Shown in pieces: positions 23,462 through 35,318 of a stretch of 64,000 bases of DNA. The stretch is taken from contig SPDT01000005.1 of assembly GCA_008477525.1 (NCBI GenBank), positions 2,480,001 through 2,544,000 on the forward strand. The letters are read 5' to 3'. Each line of letters opens with the position of its first letter. The stretch's first letter is position 1. The stretch is from Hypomyces perniciosus (Eukaryota > Ascomycota > Sordariomycetes > Hypocreales > Hypocreaceae). The notes under the pieces were generated by a model. The model did not search any database, was not told where the DNA came from, and was given only the letters and a program-made list of their open reading frames with translations. The position numbers and the translations under genes were made by a program.

Positions 23462-24551
23462 GGGAAGATGAAGCGTTCGTGTCCAGGCTTCCGTTTGTAC
23501 TTCTGATCCCGTTAGAACAACGGCAAGAAGAAGAGGGCTTCTGAATGTGTTTGGCTGTGTGACGAGGCAGTCCAAGTCGGTTACCATGATGACCACTATT
23601 GAGCCTGAGCCTCAAGGTCCAAATGGCCAACCATAGCGTTGCTTTCCTTCCTGTGCAGTATTAAAATATTTACTAGCTTAGGGAATAATCAAGCATTGTG
23701 TCCTCTAAACACATCCATGGCATAGAGACTCGGGGAGACTGAATGTTTTACTCGTTGGGTCACGATGGCGGAGCCGGACGATGGTTTCAGCCAGAGGGGG
23801 TGAGGCAACAGAGTTTTGGGCTCCTTTTTCCTTCGTTGTATGTATGTCTCGAAGAATGACGTCTATGACATGCCTGAAACATGGGATGGGACTACACAGT
23901 ATGTACTCACATGAAGGGAAGATGTTGGGCAAAATCCACTGGTAGACTCGACTCGGTCGAGGATTATGCGGTGCTCTATCAACATGTACTACTACCTCAG
24001 TGGTAGAAAGGGCTATATCTCGCCGGTTCTTCTACCCGAAACGTCCTCCATCTCCATCACGCCTCCACCGGCGGTCTCACCTCGAGCAGGCCGTTCCGGT
24101 GAACCTGGAGGCTGTGTGCTACCTCATCCCCCTCATCCCTCAAGCCTGGAAAATGCTTGGGGGGTATCATCATCAAATACTTATCTACTACCTGGCCAAT
24201 TGGTATTCTGCTCCTCATGAGCTCTGCTTGCCAGGTGTGGTCCTGATAAAAAAAAAGATAAAAAAAAAGCAAATACCGTACCAAAAATAATGCAACCACG
24301 AAAAACGCCAATGCTTGATGCAGAGAATACAATAGAATAATAAGAAGACACTGGGCGAAAAAAAAGGGAAAGAAAGTTGATCTCTCTTGAGTCTGCTGTG
24401 GAGGCTTTTTTCCTCTCGTCTGGCTCCAGTATACATACACTCAGCCCTTAATTACGCCGCACTCGCATGGTGAGATCTGTAGAGGTGTGTGCGAACAACA
24501 CTCGAGGAAAACTGGACTGCGCGAGCATCGCCGCAAGATGACGCTCGTTCT
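23462..24551. other. Convergent intergenic
   Basis: 1.1 kb between the stops of the RTC3-like (+) and DUF7727-like (-) genes. A-rich runs lie at 24248-24290. No gene is supported. Confidence 0.45.
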
Positions 24552-25113
24552 TTAGACATTGCCACCAGATTTAGTTCGTTGGGGCAAGGTCCAAGGCTTT
24601 GCGCAGACAATCTACATTCCAAGCTGTCAGTGATGCTGTAATAAGCGATGCTCATGATGAGAAAACCAACCTCGCCCTCGCTGTACGCCCAAAAATAGAC
24701 ACCCATGCCGATCATGTAATAGATTGCTGGGTTGGTGGATTGGTACATGAGAATCGAAGTAAGAGTGGTGAGAGGAAGAAAAGCCAGTCGGAACTCGATA
24801 GACCGATGGATGCTGGTTCCGGCAATAAAGGGTAGTGGCCATTCAAGAGCAATCATACCCAACCCAAAGATGAGGTTGAGGATCTGAAGGATGGGAATAG
24901 GGCGGACAGCAGCATCCAGCGACCTGGTGAGGAAATCCCAGAAGATCTTGGGCCAGAAGAACCCCTCGATAGCCGCACCAATTTGGTCTATGAAACTGTT
25001 AGCCCAACCACTCACGAGTACACTGGAGGATACTCCTTTTGCAGATTGAACTTACAGGTGGCGGCGGTAAGCATGATGAGGCGAGCCCAGTGGTTCTTGA
25101 TGAGTCTTCCCAT
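24552..25113 (-). CDS. DUF7727-like fungal membrane protein
   Basis: This is a 144-aa predicted multi-pass membrane protein of a conserved fungal family without a known function. Exons on -: 25113-25056, 24987-24671 and 24611-24552. The N-terminus is MGRLIKNHWARLIMLTAATY, followed by EGFFWPKIFWDFLTRSLDAA and RPIPILQILNLIFGLGMIALEW. Further hydrophobic segments include the NPAIYYMIGMGVYFWAYSEG region. The last intron (GTTGGT donor) is needed to reach the family C-terminus EIVCAKPWTLPQRT; reading through gives an unrelated 50-residue tail. About four transmembrane helices are expected. The short, strongly conserved pattern makes the model reliable even though the role is unknown. Confidence 0.85.
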
Positions 25114-26138
25114 GTTGGCGGTTATGTAATGAATCCCCTACTTCTTTCTTTGAACCCTTTTCCCCTACTCTCTTTCTGCGGTTTTCGCTGTCTCTTGCTT
25201 TCCTTGCGGCCAGTCCTTTGAAACAACCACGATCCTAGGTTCTCCTTTCTTCTAAATTCCCCACTCGTAAACCAGAAAAGCCGGAAAGAAATCGTCAAAA
25301 TAAGATTGTACAGGTCGGCTCTGTCAAAGATGCCTTCAGAAAACAGGAAGAGAAAGCCAGGTAACCGGACCTGTGAAGAGAATGAAACCGAAAAAGAACG
25401 ACTGGCCAAGGACGAAGAGTGTCGAAAAACCAGCAGGGCCAGACGGGGGCAATCGGGGCTATATTGGAAGCACCGACGGCTGGATAGGGAACCCGCCGAC
25501 TGGCTTGGTTCCTCGTCGTAGCCGAAGGCGACGAGTTTGAGGCCGTGTGTCAGGTTTGGTAGTTGGCCAGACAAGGAGGAGTGGCAAGTATCTTTGCCTC
25601 AGTCTTGAGGATCGCGCCGGTGCCGATGCTAGTGCGAAATGTCGATTCGGGTTTAATATGGCAGTATGCATCCGGGCGGCATGGAACTGTTTCCAATGTG
25701 ACAGGGCAAAATGGCGTGGTGTAGTGTGAGAAGTGATGATAGCCGGATGGATCGATATCCGTCGCTCCAGTGTGTAAGTTGTTTGATATGTGGCGGGGTT
25801 CCAAGTTTCCGGGTGCTCAGCAGCAGTGCTCCGGTTCCAGGATGATGATTGCAATGCTCGTTAACGTCGTGATCTCATGCAAAAATGCTAAGGTATGGGG
25901 GTCGTATTAGGAGAACGGATGTATCAGGACATGAAGCCGTCTTGAGATCTGAAGCAATAGCAGTAGGAGAAATGAGGAAGGGGGGCGGAGGGATATTCAG
26001 TAATGCTCAAACCTCAGTGGCGGCAGACGTAACCGCAGTCTTAAGAGACTGCATAAAGACGCTGGGGAACAATCAGCCACTCAGCGTAGGGTGGCACGAG
26101 GAGATTCCATGTCCGGCGGGCCGGCCAAGAGGGGCCCT

Positions 26139-26178
26139 GGGGCTTGGGGCTTGGGGCTTGGGGCTTGGGGCTTGGGCT
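26139..26178 (+). repeat. GGGGCTT minisatellite (5 full copies plus partial)
   Basis: Five perfect tandem copies of a 7-bp unit followed by GGGCT. Each unit supplies a run of four G with 3-nt spacers, so the + strand could form a G-quadruplex. Confidence 0.9.
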
Positions 26179-27621
26179 ACTGCCAGTGGATGCATGCTTG
26201 TCACGCAATAGTTCATAGCCATACGGGCTCTTGGAGGAACGAGGTGTCGTACATGGTACATGGCCGATGGCTCTCTGGTGGGCGACCAAGAAATGACCCA
26301 GAGACGGCATCGCGGTGTGGCCCATGGTGATTGGCGAGCCCTCGGCGGTTACAGGTTGCACCACCGCCAATCAGCATCCTTGCCGGCTCACGGACGCATC
26401 CAAGTGGCCAAGGTCGTCCCCATGTTCCGCTGCAGACCCCTGCCACGAGGGTACTTGGATCGTCCAGCATGGCGTGGTGGTGCGTCGAGGTATCTCGAGA
26501 GTTTGACGGAGCCTAAAATGGAGCGGTGCCTCGTCGATGGTCTTAATGCCACCCATCAGCAAGCTCTGGCGCTAGCAGCACACCTCCGGCCTGGCCTCCT
26601 GTGACCTTTCCCAACCTCCCAATACTGGAGCGGTATTGGTCGAAATGCAATTCTGCGTGATCTCTTTGGCCGGACCGTGATGCTGGCCAGGGCACCGGGA
26701 CGACGCCAGGGGGTAGGAGACGGCCATGTGCGATGGCTGCAATGCTGTGGTAGCATTATGCCAAGCGTACGAAGTACGAAGGACTCCGTACTCCGTATGT
26801 GTGTATGCTTCTATTTTTCAACACACGCAGCCGCTATGTACTCGTACGAAGTACTCGTACGTTATGCAGCAGCAGGCTTGCATCTCGTCCCTTGCTTTCT
26901 GCGTGTTCGTGCGGACAACATCGGGGGTACGAGTACGAGTAAGCGCCATACGAGCTGCTCTGCCGAATGTTCCATTGTATGATCCACAGACGGCTCAACT
27001 GCATCTCCGACAGAGGCGCCTAGATTTGCGACGGCGCTGCTGCCCCTCGGACGAGTATCCGATATCACGCAGTCAGTCTCAAGTGCGGATTGTGAAGCAG
27101 ACGGTGTTTTGGCGACGGTGCATCTCGAACTGTTGGCGTCTGGGGAGCGGGGCGACGCCACAAGAAAAAAAAAACAAGGTTGTGTGTGTGGTTCCAGGAT
27201 TGTGTGGGCCCCTGGACCCCTGGTAGTCACCCGCTAAAATAGCTCTCCCCTCGTTATCGGCCAATGGAAGTTGGGAGACAAAAAGGGACACCTGCAATTG
27301 AATATGCAATGCTCTGACCCAGAAATAGAACAGCGTCTTTTTCTTGCTCCCACCGCCTCGCCTATTGGTTTCCAAGGACCAGAGTGAGTTGCCGGATAGA
27401 CTATGACGTCTCTTCATCCAGTGTGTCGGTTCGGGAACGGGAACGTGTTGTGATTGTTATAAGCTTTCATTGTTCCCCGTCTCCCACGTTGAACAGTAGT
27501 AGTATCATGCAAGTCTGAACGGATGTGATATGCTTCCTGTCTTCTTTGCATCGATGGTTACTACTAGTCCGAGTACTACTATCTCTCAAGGACTTTGCTA
27601 ATAATACGGAGTACTACTTCG

Positions 27622-27652
<31 letters not shown>
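27622..27652 (+). repeat. (TAC)n microsatellite
   Basis: About ten tandem TAC units directly after TACGGAGTA/TACTTCGTA motifs, so the microsatellite may have grown from the motif cluster. Confidence 0.85.
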
Positions 27653-27653
<1 letters not shown>

Positions 27654-28404
27654 ATCTTGCTCCGTACATATGACTCTATATATAGCTAGCGATGCCTGTC
27701 ACCCAGTCAAGAACATTCCCTCGCTCCGGAGTATTAATAAAGATCATCTCATCAACACGAATTTGGGGCAACGACCGCTGACTCTCTCTATCTCTCTATC
27801 TCTCCATCTCTCTACTAGTCCGTCGGATCTGATGTCGCCAACAAAGAGCTTGCCATCTTCAGCACTCAGGGCGGCTCTACGCCATCGCTGATTGGTCCGC
27901 TCTCCATACTCCATTTAACATTTCGACCAACCACAACGGCTGTCACTTCTTAGCCGTTCTCCTCTCTCCGCGTAACCGTTCACCATTGTGGCTTCCACTT
28001 CTTTTCTTCACATGGCCCGCTTCCGTTGTCATGGCTTCGAGAACTAGCAACACTACTCGTACTTCGTACTGCTAGAAATCCTACAAGCAAATGACGGTGA
28101 GCATCTTGGCTTCTCCCTCGTCTAAACGGGCGAAAGGTTCCATGGAACAGGTTAACGCCAAGATCCTAGTAGATGCCGGCCTCTTCGGCGCCTCAGGTGA
28201 CTTGCTCTCACTTCACACCTCCGTCACTCGTACATACACATACTACTAGGTAGTATTACCACTCCGTACTTCGTACTTACCTACGAGTTCATGTATCCAT
28301 TACGGCTGCACAGAAGATTGGCGAGCGGGGCATATCCCTCCAATGTCGTCACTCGAATTGTACTCTGTAAATACTAGACGATGAAAGTTGTAATATCCCC
28401 CCCG

Positions 28405-29395
28405 TCATCCATGAACGACCGCGGGCCCATTGACAAAAAAAGAAACTACCTGGCTGCCATCCGAATCTCCCAGCAAATCACATACCTGCCTTTGGCCTTG
28501 AGGGTCAAAAACGTGCCGCGCAAGATCTCCCAATCCTGTGGATATATCCGTCAGGATATTCGTTTGCTCGCGAGAAAGAGATTGGCCATGGACGCAGTGT
28601 GATGCCAGATCTCGAGTCGTCACAAGCTCCTCAGTTTGGTTTCTATCGAGGCTACGGATGCCGCATTGTCGTCGCAGGAGGTCCAAGCAGGATGGCAGCT
28701 CTGAGGCCGATAAAATGGGGATGGTAGGAACATGAATCATGCTGCTGCTCATCAGGCTGAAACCCATCAGAAATCACTTTCCTCCTGGTGTAATTCCTCT
28801 TACAGTGGCACACTTACTCCATTTGTAAGCTGTTCAATGCCGTCATGTCACCGTCCGCTAGGAGAAGTACCACGGCAATATTCCTTCCACCATCAAGCAT
28901 AGAAAGCCGTTCGATCTTGTCTCTGACTTGTGAGGTCCCGACCTCAGTATAGGAGAGGAGGAGAAGCCTGAATGTTCTATTGGGGTCGCCCCTAGGTGAG
29001 GTTGGAAAGGCTACATCATGGCCTTCAAGCTTTGTTTCTATGCAACATTAGCAAGATCCTCCAGCAACAGAAGACAACTTACCCTTCCAGCCTGGAGAAG
29101 CAGCCCTTGCAAGTGCGGGGACCACTTGTGCCCAGTCTTTTCTCTTTCTGAGAGATGAACAGAACATGGAAGCCGTTAACTGAGGGTAAGTGTGAACAGT
29201 TGACCAGAAAGCAGGGCCTCGCAAACGTTCATCTGTGGAATCTATGAAATCAGTGATCCCTAATAGCACATTGCTAACTTTAGAGATAGCGCACTCTGGA
29301 GATGCTTTTGCGCCACAGAGTATATCCGGTTGAGATAGCCTATTTGCGGAAGGAACATATCGGTCCCTCCTTCCCAGCGCCAAAAGTGAGCTCAT
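28405..29395 (-). CDS. Unknown protein, about 294 aa, three exons
   Basis: I do not recognise this family. The exon structure (on -: 29395-29083, 29037-28818, 28756-28405) is in phase, with GTAAGG/GTAAGT donors and clean acceptors, and all three exons look protein-like. Exon 1 has SNVLLGITDFIDSTDERLRG; exon 2 has RTFRLLLLSYTEVGTSQVRD and NIAVVLLLADGDMTALNSLQ, suggesting alternating hydrophobic strands of an alpha/beta fold; exon 3 has HVPTIPILSASELPSCLDLL and SREQTNILTDISTGLGDLAR. A fourth exon (28373-28281), spliced from a GTATGT at 28485, is possible and would replace the last 27 residues. No signal peptide is visible. It lies 252 bp downstream of the OPA3-like gene on the same strand. Confidence 0.6.
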
Positions 29396-29647
29396 CTATT
29401 CTACTAGTCCAAACAAAGCCGACCAAGAAGTAAATCTCATCATAGCAATTCCAAAATGGTGAAGAATACCAGGAGAGAAAAGATATATATAGACAGCCAC
29501 CACCTCTATGCAACGCCAGCCCCCCTTTTCTTACCATAACTCGCCCAGGCAAAACACATTTTTGTTCTTCAAGTCTTTCCAAATTCCATGCAAACATTCA
29601 GTCGCGGTGCCAGCACCTACGAGCGATATGGCGAGGCTAATGCCTGC

Positions 29648-30356
29648 CTAATTAGTTTGCAAGGATGGCAGCAAAGGTTGTTTTGTCTTTGGGTCCTTCA
29701 ATGCTCTTAGAGCCTCCTCAAGAGAGTCAAGGCGCTGTCTTTGCCTCTCCTCGGCCTCCACAAGTTCCCCTTCTCTCTTCTGCAGCTCTTCGAACCTTCT
29801 GTTAAGATCCTCTATGCGGTCCTTGTTGGCATCAGGCTTTTGCGATGTCCTCCAGTATTCATACACAATCAGCGCACAAGCAACAGCAAGGATGAAGGTA
29901 TCGCCGGCGACATCTGCAAACAGATCTACAGCCTTGGCCTCGGGAAGAGGACGGAATTTCCGCTTCCACACGCTCTGAAAACTAGGCCTGGTATGGGTCG
30001 TCGGGTCCGGCTCCTTGTTCTCCCTGGCCTTCGCCTTGGCCTGCTCGTCACGCTTGTGTTGCTCCTCCGTCTTTACCGTCGGTGCTTCGGCCTTCTCTTT
30101 GGCCCGCCTCTCTGCCTCAGGGTCTCGGAGGAGGGCAACTGACATCTTCATGTTCAATTGGTGGATCGCCTGGCCGTATCTCGCGGCGAAGGCCCGGAAT
30201 CGAGCGTGGTCATGCGCTTGCGCTTTTATGCGGTTCTAGACATGGCTTGGGTTAGCAGCAGCGTCGTAGCCGTCTTGGAGTATTGCATACCGCGCCATAT
30301 TTGGATATGTGCCGCACAAAGAGAGATGCGAGCTTGAACAGAGGGAGGGGCACCAT
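29648..30356 (-). CDS. OPA3: OPA3-like mitochondrial protein
   Basis: This is a 217-aa protein of the OPA3 family, linked to the mitochondrial membrane in animals. Exons on -: 30356-30291 and 30235-29648, joined by a GTATGC...CTAG intron. The spliced N-terminus MVPLPLFKLASLFVRHISKY is the OPA3 hydrophobic/basic leader, followed by NRIKAQAHDHARFRAFAARY and GQAIHQLNMKMSVALLRDPE. A Lys/Glu/Ala-rich linker with QHKRDEQAKAKARENKEP comes next. A hydrophobic segment (GDTFILAVACALIVYEYW) then leads into a coiled coil (RFEELQKREGELVEAEERQR). The starting exon of only 22 codons is easily missed. Length fits fungal members. Confidence 0.9.
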
Positions 30357-31350
30357 CGTGGGATGGGAGCCTGGCCGGTTGAGAGCACTTTTTTCTTCGG
30401 CGTTTGTGGGGTTGCTCGTCAAGTTATCGATGCGTCCGTTGTCGTGATTGCTCTCAATGTAGGTGAGGAGACGAGGTTGGGCTGGGAGAATCCTCCCGTT
30501 GAAGCCTTATGGGCGAGAAGCTGGGCATCAAAGAGCCGTTCTATCATTTGACTCCATCGCATCTGCACCGGGCCCCGCGATGTTCCGGTATCCGTTGTCC
30601 GTTGGTCCCGGGTCCTTCGCCGATTTTGCTCCGTGCAAATCCTGGCCTGGAGCTTCTAGAGCTACCTGCTGTAGGGCTTGAAAGCAGCACTGCTACAGTG
30701 GGAGCTGGCCACTAAAAGTCCCCGTTGGACCGCACCTTTGCGCATTAATTGTGGGGCATTCGCCCAAAGCTCCCACAGTAAAAGCGGTGTGACCGGCAAG
30801 ATGCAATGTCGTTGCCAACGGCAACCAGTAACTCGCTCCAAGTACACAAACCACCGTCAACGGGTCTGTCCTGCTGGTACCACTGGTCACGCAGCACTCA
30901 ATTTCTCCTGCAATCCACCAAGCCTCTCCTCGTCATTCTCTTCCAACGGCCGGGCAGCCGTCTCACATCCATCCAGCATTGCTTAATGCCTTTATATCTG
31001 TGAGCGAGATTGAGGGACGCTGCCGCAAGCGCTTATTTCCGCCGAATCGGATGCCACATCTCTGAAAGGCTTGTGAGTGTGTTTTTTTTTCTCAGTTTGC
31101 CTTAACTTGACTTCAAGATGAATGATTTTCGACTATAAATTTCAAGACATCTATATCTATATACAATGTCTTTGGATCACGTCTACTTCACGCGACTCAA
31201 CACCCGCCATTCGGTAAAGGATCGTCTAATCGCGTCTGCAGGCTCGTCACGTCGAACCCCAACGGCAGCTGCTGATGCTCGCAGCTTGCCAGTCCTTCAC
31301 GATCGCATTGATTTGCCCAATTATTCCGCCGCATCCATTCTTCGGCAGTC
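30357..31350. promoter_or_regulatory. Divergent upstream region of OPA3-like and polo kinase genes
   Basis: About 1 kb between divergent starts. On + an ATG at 31166 opens a 100-codon frame that runs past the kinase ATG in another frame (to 31468), so it could act as an upstream overlapping ORF or lie before the transcription start. No other gene is seen. Confidence 0.45.
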
Positions 31351-34300
31351 ATGGCACACAGGCTCGTTCCCAGAGGCGGCGTCGACATGGAGGCTTTGTC
31401 CCCTAGGGATGTCAACGCCCAGCGACTCCCCAAAGCGGACCCAAAGACCAAGACGGCAGCGCAACTGAGGGCCGCCAAGGACAAGGAGCATCCGCCACCG
31501 CCTCCCGCAGAAGTTGTTGAACCGAGCAGTGCGGATCGCCCAGATGGTGCTGTGTATCAGGTCGGAAAGCTATTGGGGAAAGGAGGGTTTGCTATTTGCT
31601 ACAGCGGTGTGTTGCAGCCGACGAAGCAAAAGTTTGCTCTCAAGATCGTCAAGAGCCAAATGCCATCCAAGATGGAGCAAAAGGTTGGTAATCGTAGACT
31701 TGCTACGTGTTTGACTGCGCTGACAGTCCCTATAGTTTCAAACGGAGCTCCAAATTCACTCCAAAATGAAGCAGAAAAACATCGTCCAGTTCCTGAGGGC
31801 ATTTTCGTTTTCGAACTGCACTTATCTCATCCTTGAGCTCTGCCCCAATGGATCTCTGATGGATATGGTAAAGCGTCGGAAAGGATTGACAGAGCCCGAG
31901 GTCCGTTTCTATACCGTCCAAATTGCGGGAGCTATCAAATACATGCACAACAAGGGCATCATTCACCGAGATCTGAAAATGGGCAACATCTTTCTGGACT
32001 CTCACATGAACGCAAAAATAGGCGACTTTGGTCTTGCTGCTTTGGTGGTGACTGGTAGGGATATGCAAACCATCCGTCGGACAACCTTGTGTGGCACGCC
32101 TAATTACATCGCCCCTGAAATTCTGGAAAAGGGCAAGAAGGGACATGACCACATGGTCGATATCTGGAGCTTGGGCATCATCATGTAAGGACAAGATGGA
32201 ATTTCCAGGATAGTTACGAGGCTTGCTAATCGCGGACAGGTTCGCCATGTTTACTTCAAAGCCTCCATTCCAGTCTTCCACCACAGACGAGATCTACCGT
32301 CGAGCCCGGGAAAGAGACTACGAATGGCCAAGTGTTGAGGCAACTCAAAGATATGTGAGCCAGGAGGCTAAGGACCTGGTGGCCACCATGCTGGAGGACG
32401 CGGATCAGCGTCCAGACCCGGATGCGATTATGCAGCACCCATTCTTCACATCAGGGTATATGCCAGCAAGCGCCGACATCACATCGCGACTGCGCGAGGT
32501 GCCTCCAGAAAAACAGGAATTCTATGCCACCCGCATGAGCAGCTCGATGCAAACTCAGTCATATCGTAACCTCAAGGAACTCTGCAGAGATTGCGGTGTT
32601 GGTCCCTGGACTACAGAACAGGTGTCCCACACTCAGATTTGGAAGGAGATGGCAGCTGAAGAAAAGGCTGGCCTGACACCGGCGATCCCCCTAGCAGAGA
32701 ATCTAGTATACAGGCCATTCGACGATTGGGTCAAGGAGCAACAACAAATTCGCATCAGGCATGCAGCTTCAATTTCTTCACGCTCAGCCGAAAGCTCAGA
32801 GGATCCTCTTTCTAGCACACAGAAGGCTCCCATCGGCCTACTTCGCCAGCCACCTCAAAGCTTTGCAGCCCAGCAACGAGCTCAGAGCAGACCAGCCGCA
32901 GCTCCTTTGGTCTCCAGGAGCAAGCCTACCATCGAACCTACGCTATCAGCCTCCCAAAGTACTAGAATCCGATCTCGTCCAGATGTCGTTCATGAATCAG
33001 CATCAAAAGAGGCACCCGAAACCACATCCAAGACCATGCGCGTATCAACGAGGACACAGCTGCCGTCGACACGCTCAGCACCGAATATGCAAGTTGCGGA
33101 AAGGGCAGCAACCATGTCCTCTGCGCCGGCACCGGCTCACAAGAGACAAAACTCTGAATCCATTCGTCCAGCCACGTTGTTCAGTCCGTCTGAGAAGCCT
33201 GCCGATGTCTCAGGAACTAAACCAGATGATATCCTTGACCGATTGCGCCGTCTCCAGACGGAACTAGAGAGGGCTCTCAACTCTCGCACCATGGCCATAA
33301 TTTCCTCAAAGTCGGTCGCACCACCGCATCCTCACATTGTAGTCAAGTGGGTTGACTACACAAACAAGTTTGGTCTTGGATACATCTTGAATGACGGCAG
33401 CGTGGGTTGTATCCTGCGCGACATCCCTACCACTGAAGGCAGTAAAACTGCCTTGCTCCCTCCAGCGGGTGTTTTTATTCGTGGCGCGGAGAAGCATATT
33501 ATTCGCCGGCAGGATGAATCATACATTGACAGACACCAGCCCATTCCCATGACCGAAAACATTAAATTCTTCGAGAATAATGGCGAAGCCGGTCTTTCAG
33601 AAGTCAAGGTCTCGCCTGAGCAATTCCGAGTGTCGGTGAACGAGGATGGTACAGCTGGCAAGATGAACCCTGGAAAGGACATCTACCAACACCGGAAGCG
33701 AGAAAGAATCATCTTATGGAAGAAGTTTGCGAACTACATGATTGCCTATGGCCGAGATGAGGCGGCTCTGGAAGAGACTGAGACCGAAGCAGCCATGTCT
33801 CCAGGGCAAAAGGGCACTCCTGCAGAACTAGTAACCTTCTACCAACGATTCGGAGATGTTGGTTGCTGGGTCTTTTGTGACGGGCATCTTCAGGTAAGAA
33901 TCCAACTTGAGTCATTTATTGTCATTGTCAGTAGTACTAACAATTTCGCGAAGTTCAACTTCCCAGATCACACAAAGATCGTGCTTGATGTCACGGGAAC
34001 ATGGTGTCACTTTTGGCATCTTCCCCAAGAAGCGGCAGAGAGCCTGGCCACCACAGGCAGTATAGGGGCCACCGCATTAGATGACCGTGCCACGCTGTCA
34101 TACCCATTGCAGACCCTGCTGAACTTCCAGTCTAAGCCGTCGGCTGCTCGTGCTGGACGCACCACTACTACTACTTCAAGGAGGCGGCCTGAAATCGACC
34201 CAGAACTGCAGGGCATCCCTGCGGCAAACGACTTCCGCCAGAAGATTGAGTTCATCAAGAACGTTGTGAAGGAGTGGGTATCCAACGGCGGACTCGGAAA

Positions 34301-34487
34301 CAGCTCTATGAGCAGAGAGGAACGTCTACGGTGGACTGGTTTCCGTGAGAGCGTCCACGCAACCGCACCCCAAAAGCATGTCTGGGTCACCATTGGAGCG
34401 CGATGGGGCGACCAGCGGATATCGACATATGTCGACCCACAAAAGCCCTGGGAGTTAGGGGAGGAGGTCGAGAATTCAAGGAAGTGA
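31351..34487 (+). CDS. CDC5: Polo-like serine/threonine protein kinase
   Basis: This is a polo kinase of 989 aa that drives mitotic entry, spindle and septation steps. Exons: 31351-31683, 31736-32184, 32240-33893 and 33954-34487. The kinase domain has the glycine loop GKGGFAIC (76-83), Lys98, HRDLK (188-192), DFG (208-210) and the activation segment RRTTLCGTPNYIAPE, with Thr228 matching the activating Thr of human Plk1. Two polo boxes follow a long Ser/Pro/Thr linker. PB1 starts near 624 (VVKWVDYTNKFGLGY, Trp631); PB2 starts near 786 and keeps the phosphopeptide pincer in DHTK (His818, Lys820). The last intron is 60 nt with no stop in frame. It was removed because it has a GTAAGA donor and a TACTAAC branch site and interrupts PB2. 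Confidence 0.95.
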
Positions 34488-35318
34488 ATCTCACTTGTTG
34501 CATAGATTCATGGTTTTGGCTTTTTTCTACAGCGAAACGATGACGTACGCGTCACGGCTTGGTGGTTTTTTCTTCCGTCTCAAGCAAGGGAGACGTGCTT
34601 TGATGAGTAAAATGATGCGATCATGTACCCAGATGGCTTTACCGCTTGTTTCTGTTCTTCTCCTTTTTCATTCATGGCTGGACCGATTGGCCGGTGTTGG
34701 TGGCGTCGACGGACTTGGGCTATGGCTTGTTGTGGATTCATTTGGGAACAAGGCGTTCTGGTCTTCTGAGAGTTTTAATGAATAAATTCACACGAATACT
34801 CCTGCATCCGTATCCGTATCCGTTGACATCATGGTCATGTATAACCCTATAATTGAACTGCCAGCTAATTGATATGGGGAAGTGTTGCAACATTCATTCT
34901 ACTTACTACCCTCGTTAGTTTTTTATGTATTGCTGCTTCAGGGGGATGATGGGACAGGTTATTTAACATCATCAAAGTACTTATTATCGCTTCGAGCCCG
35001 GATATAAAAAGGCGTCGTTAATCCTCAAGAGCCCAATCAGAAGCTATGTACAAAAACAGCAAAACACGTATTACATGACCGACGCCATCCGAATGCTCCA
35101 TCACTTGCGTCTATACAGTGACCGTAGCCCTCTCCCATGGAAGAATCACTACTCCCCTCGGAGCAGAATGAAGTAGAAACAACACCCAACAAAAAGATAA
35201 TACTGAGGCGACGAGCCTCCCCATACCACGCGTGTGCATATTCGCCGTTTGTTTCCGTTATCCACATATATCACTCCTTGGCCACGGGTGGCCATCTGAC
35301 TCAGTAACGCCTCAGCAA
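34488..35318. other. Convergent intergenic
   Basis: 0.8 kb between the stops of the polo kinase (+) and chitin synthase (-). AT-rich 3' UTR-like sequence; no gene is seen. Confidence 0.4.

Larger units (their letters stand above)
25114..28404. other. 3.3-kb intergenic region with minisatellite and TACNNNGTA motifs
   Basis: No convincing gene. It contains a GGGGCTT minisatellite (26139-26178) and a (TAC)n tract (about 27622-27652). Motif-family clusters lie at about 26768-26800, 26838-26860, 27604-27625, 28055-28072 and 28262-28277. Several open frames of 100-166 codons at 26.0-27.4 kb have no recognisable motif and mixed-strand overlap. Confidence 0.45.

Noticed and set aside
24452..24551. 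Extended C-terminus of the DUF7727-like protein by reading through its last intron
   Set aside because: The read-through tail is unlike the family, while splicing 24671/24611 gives the expected EIVCAKPWTLPQR end.
25885..27417. Overlapping frames of 100-166 codons on both strands
   Set aside because: Both strands are open over the same GC-rich, repetitive stretch (including the minisatellite), and there are no recognisable domains or splice-linked exons.
28091..28249. 53-codon + ORF beginning MTVSILASPSSKRAKGSMEQ, with a coding-like MEQVNAKILVDAGLFGAS part
   Set aside because: It is too short and ends in motif repeats. No downstream exon in phase was found, and the next exon would run into the opposite-strand gene. 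Kept only as a possible start of a lost gene.
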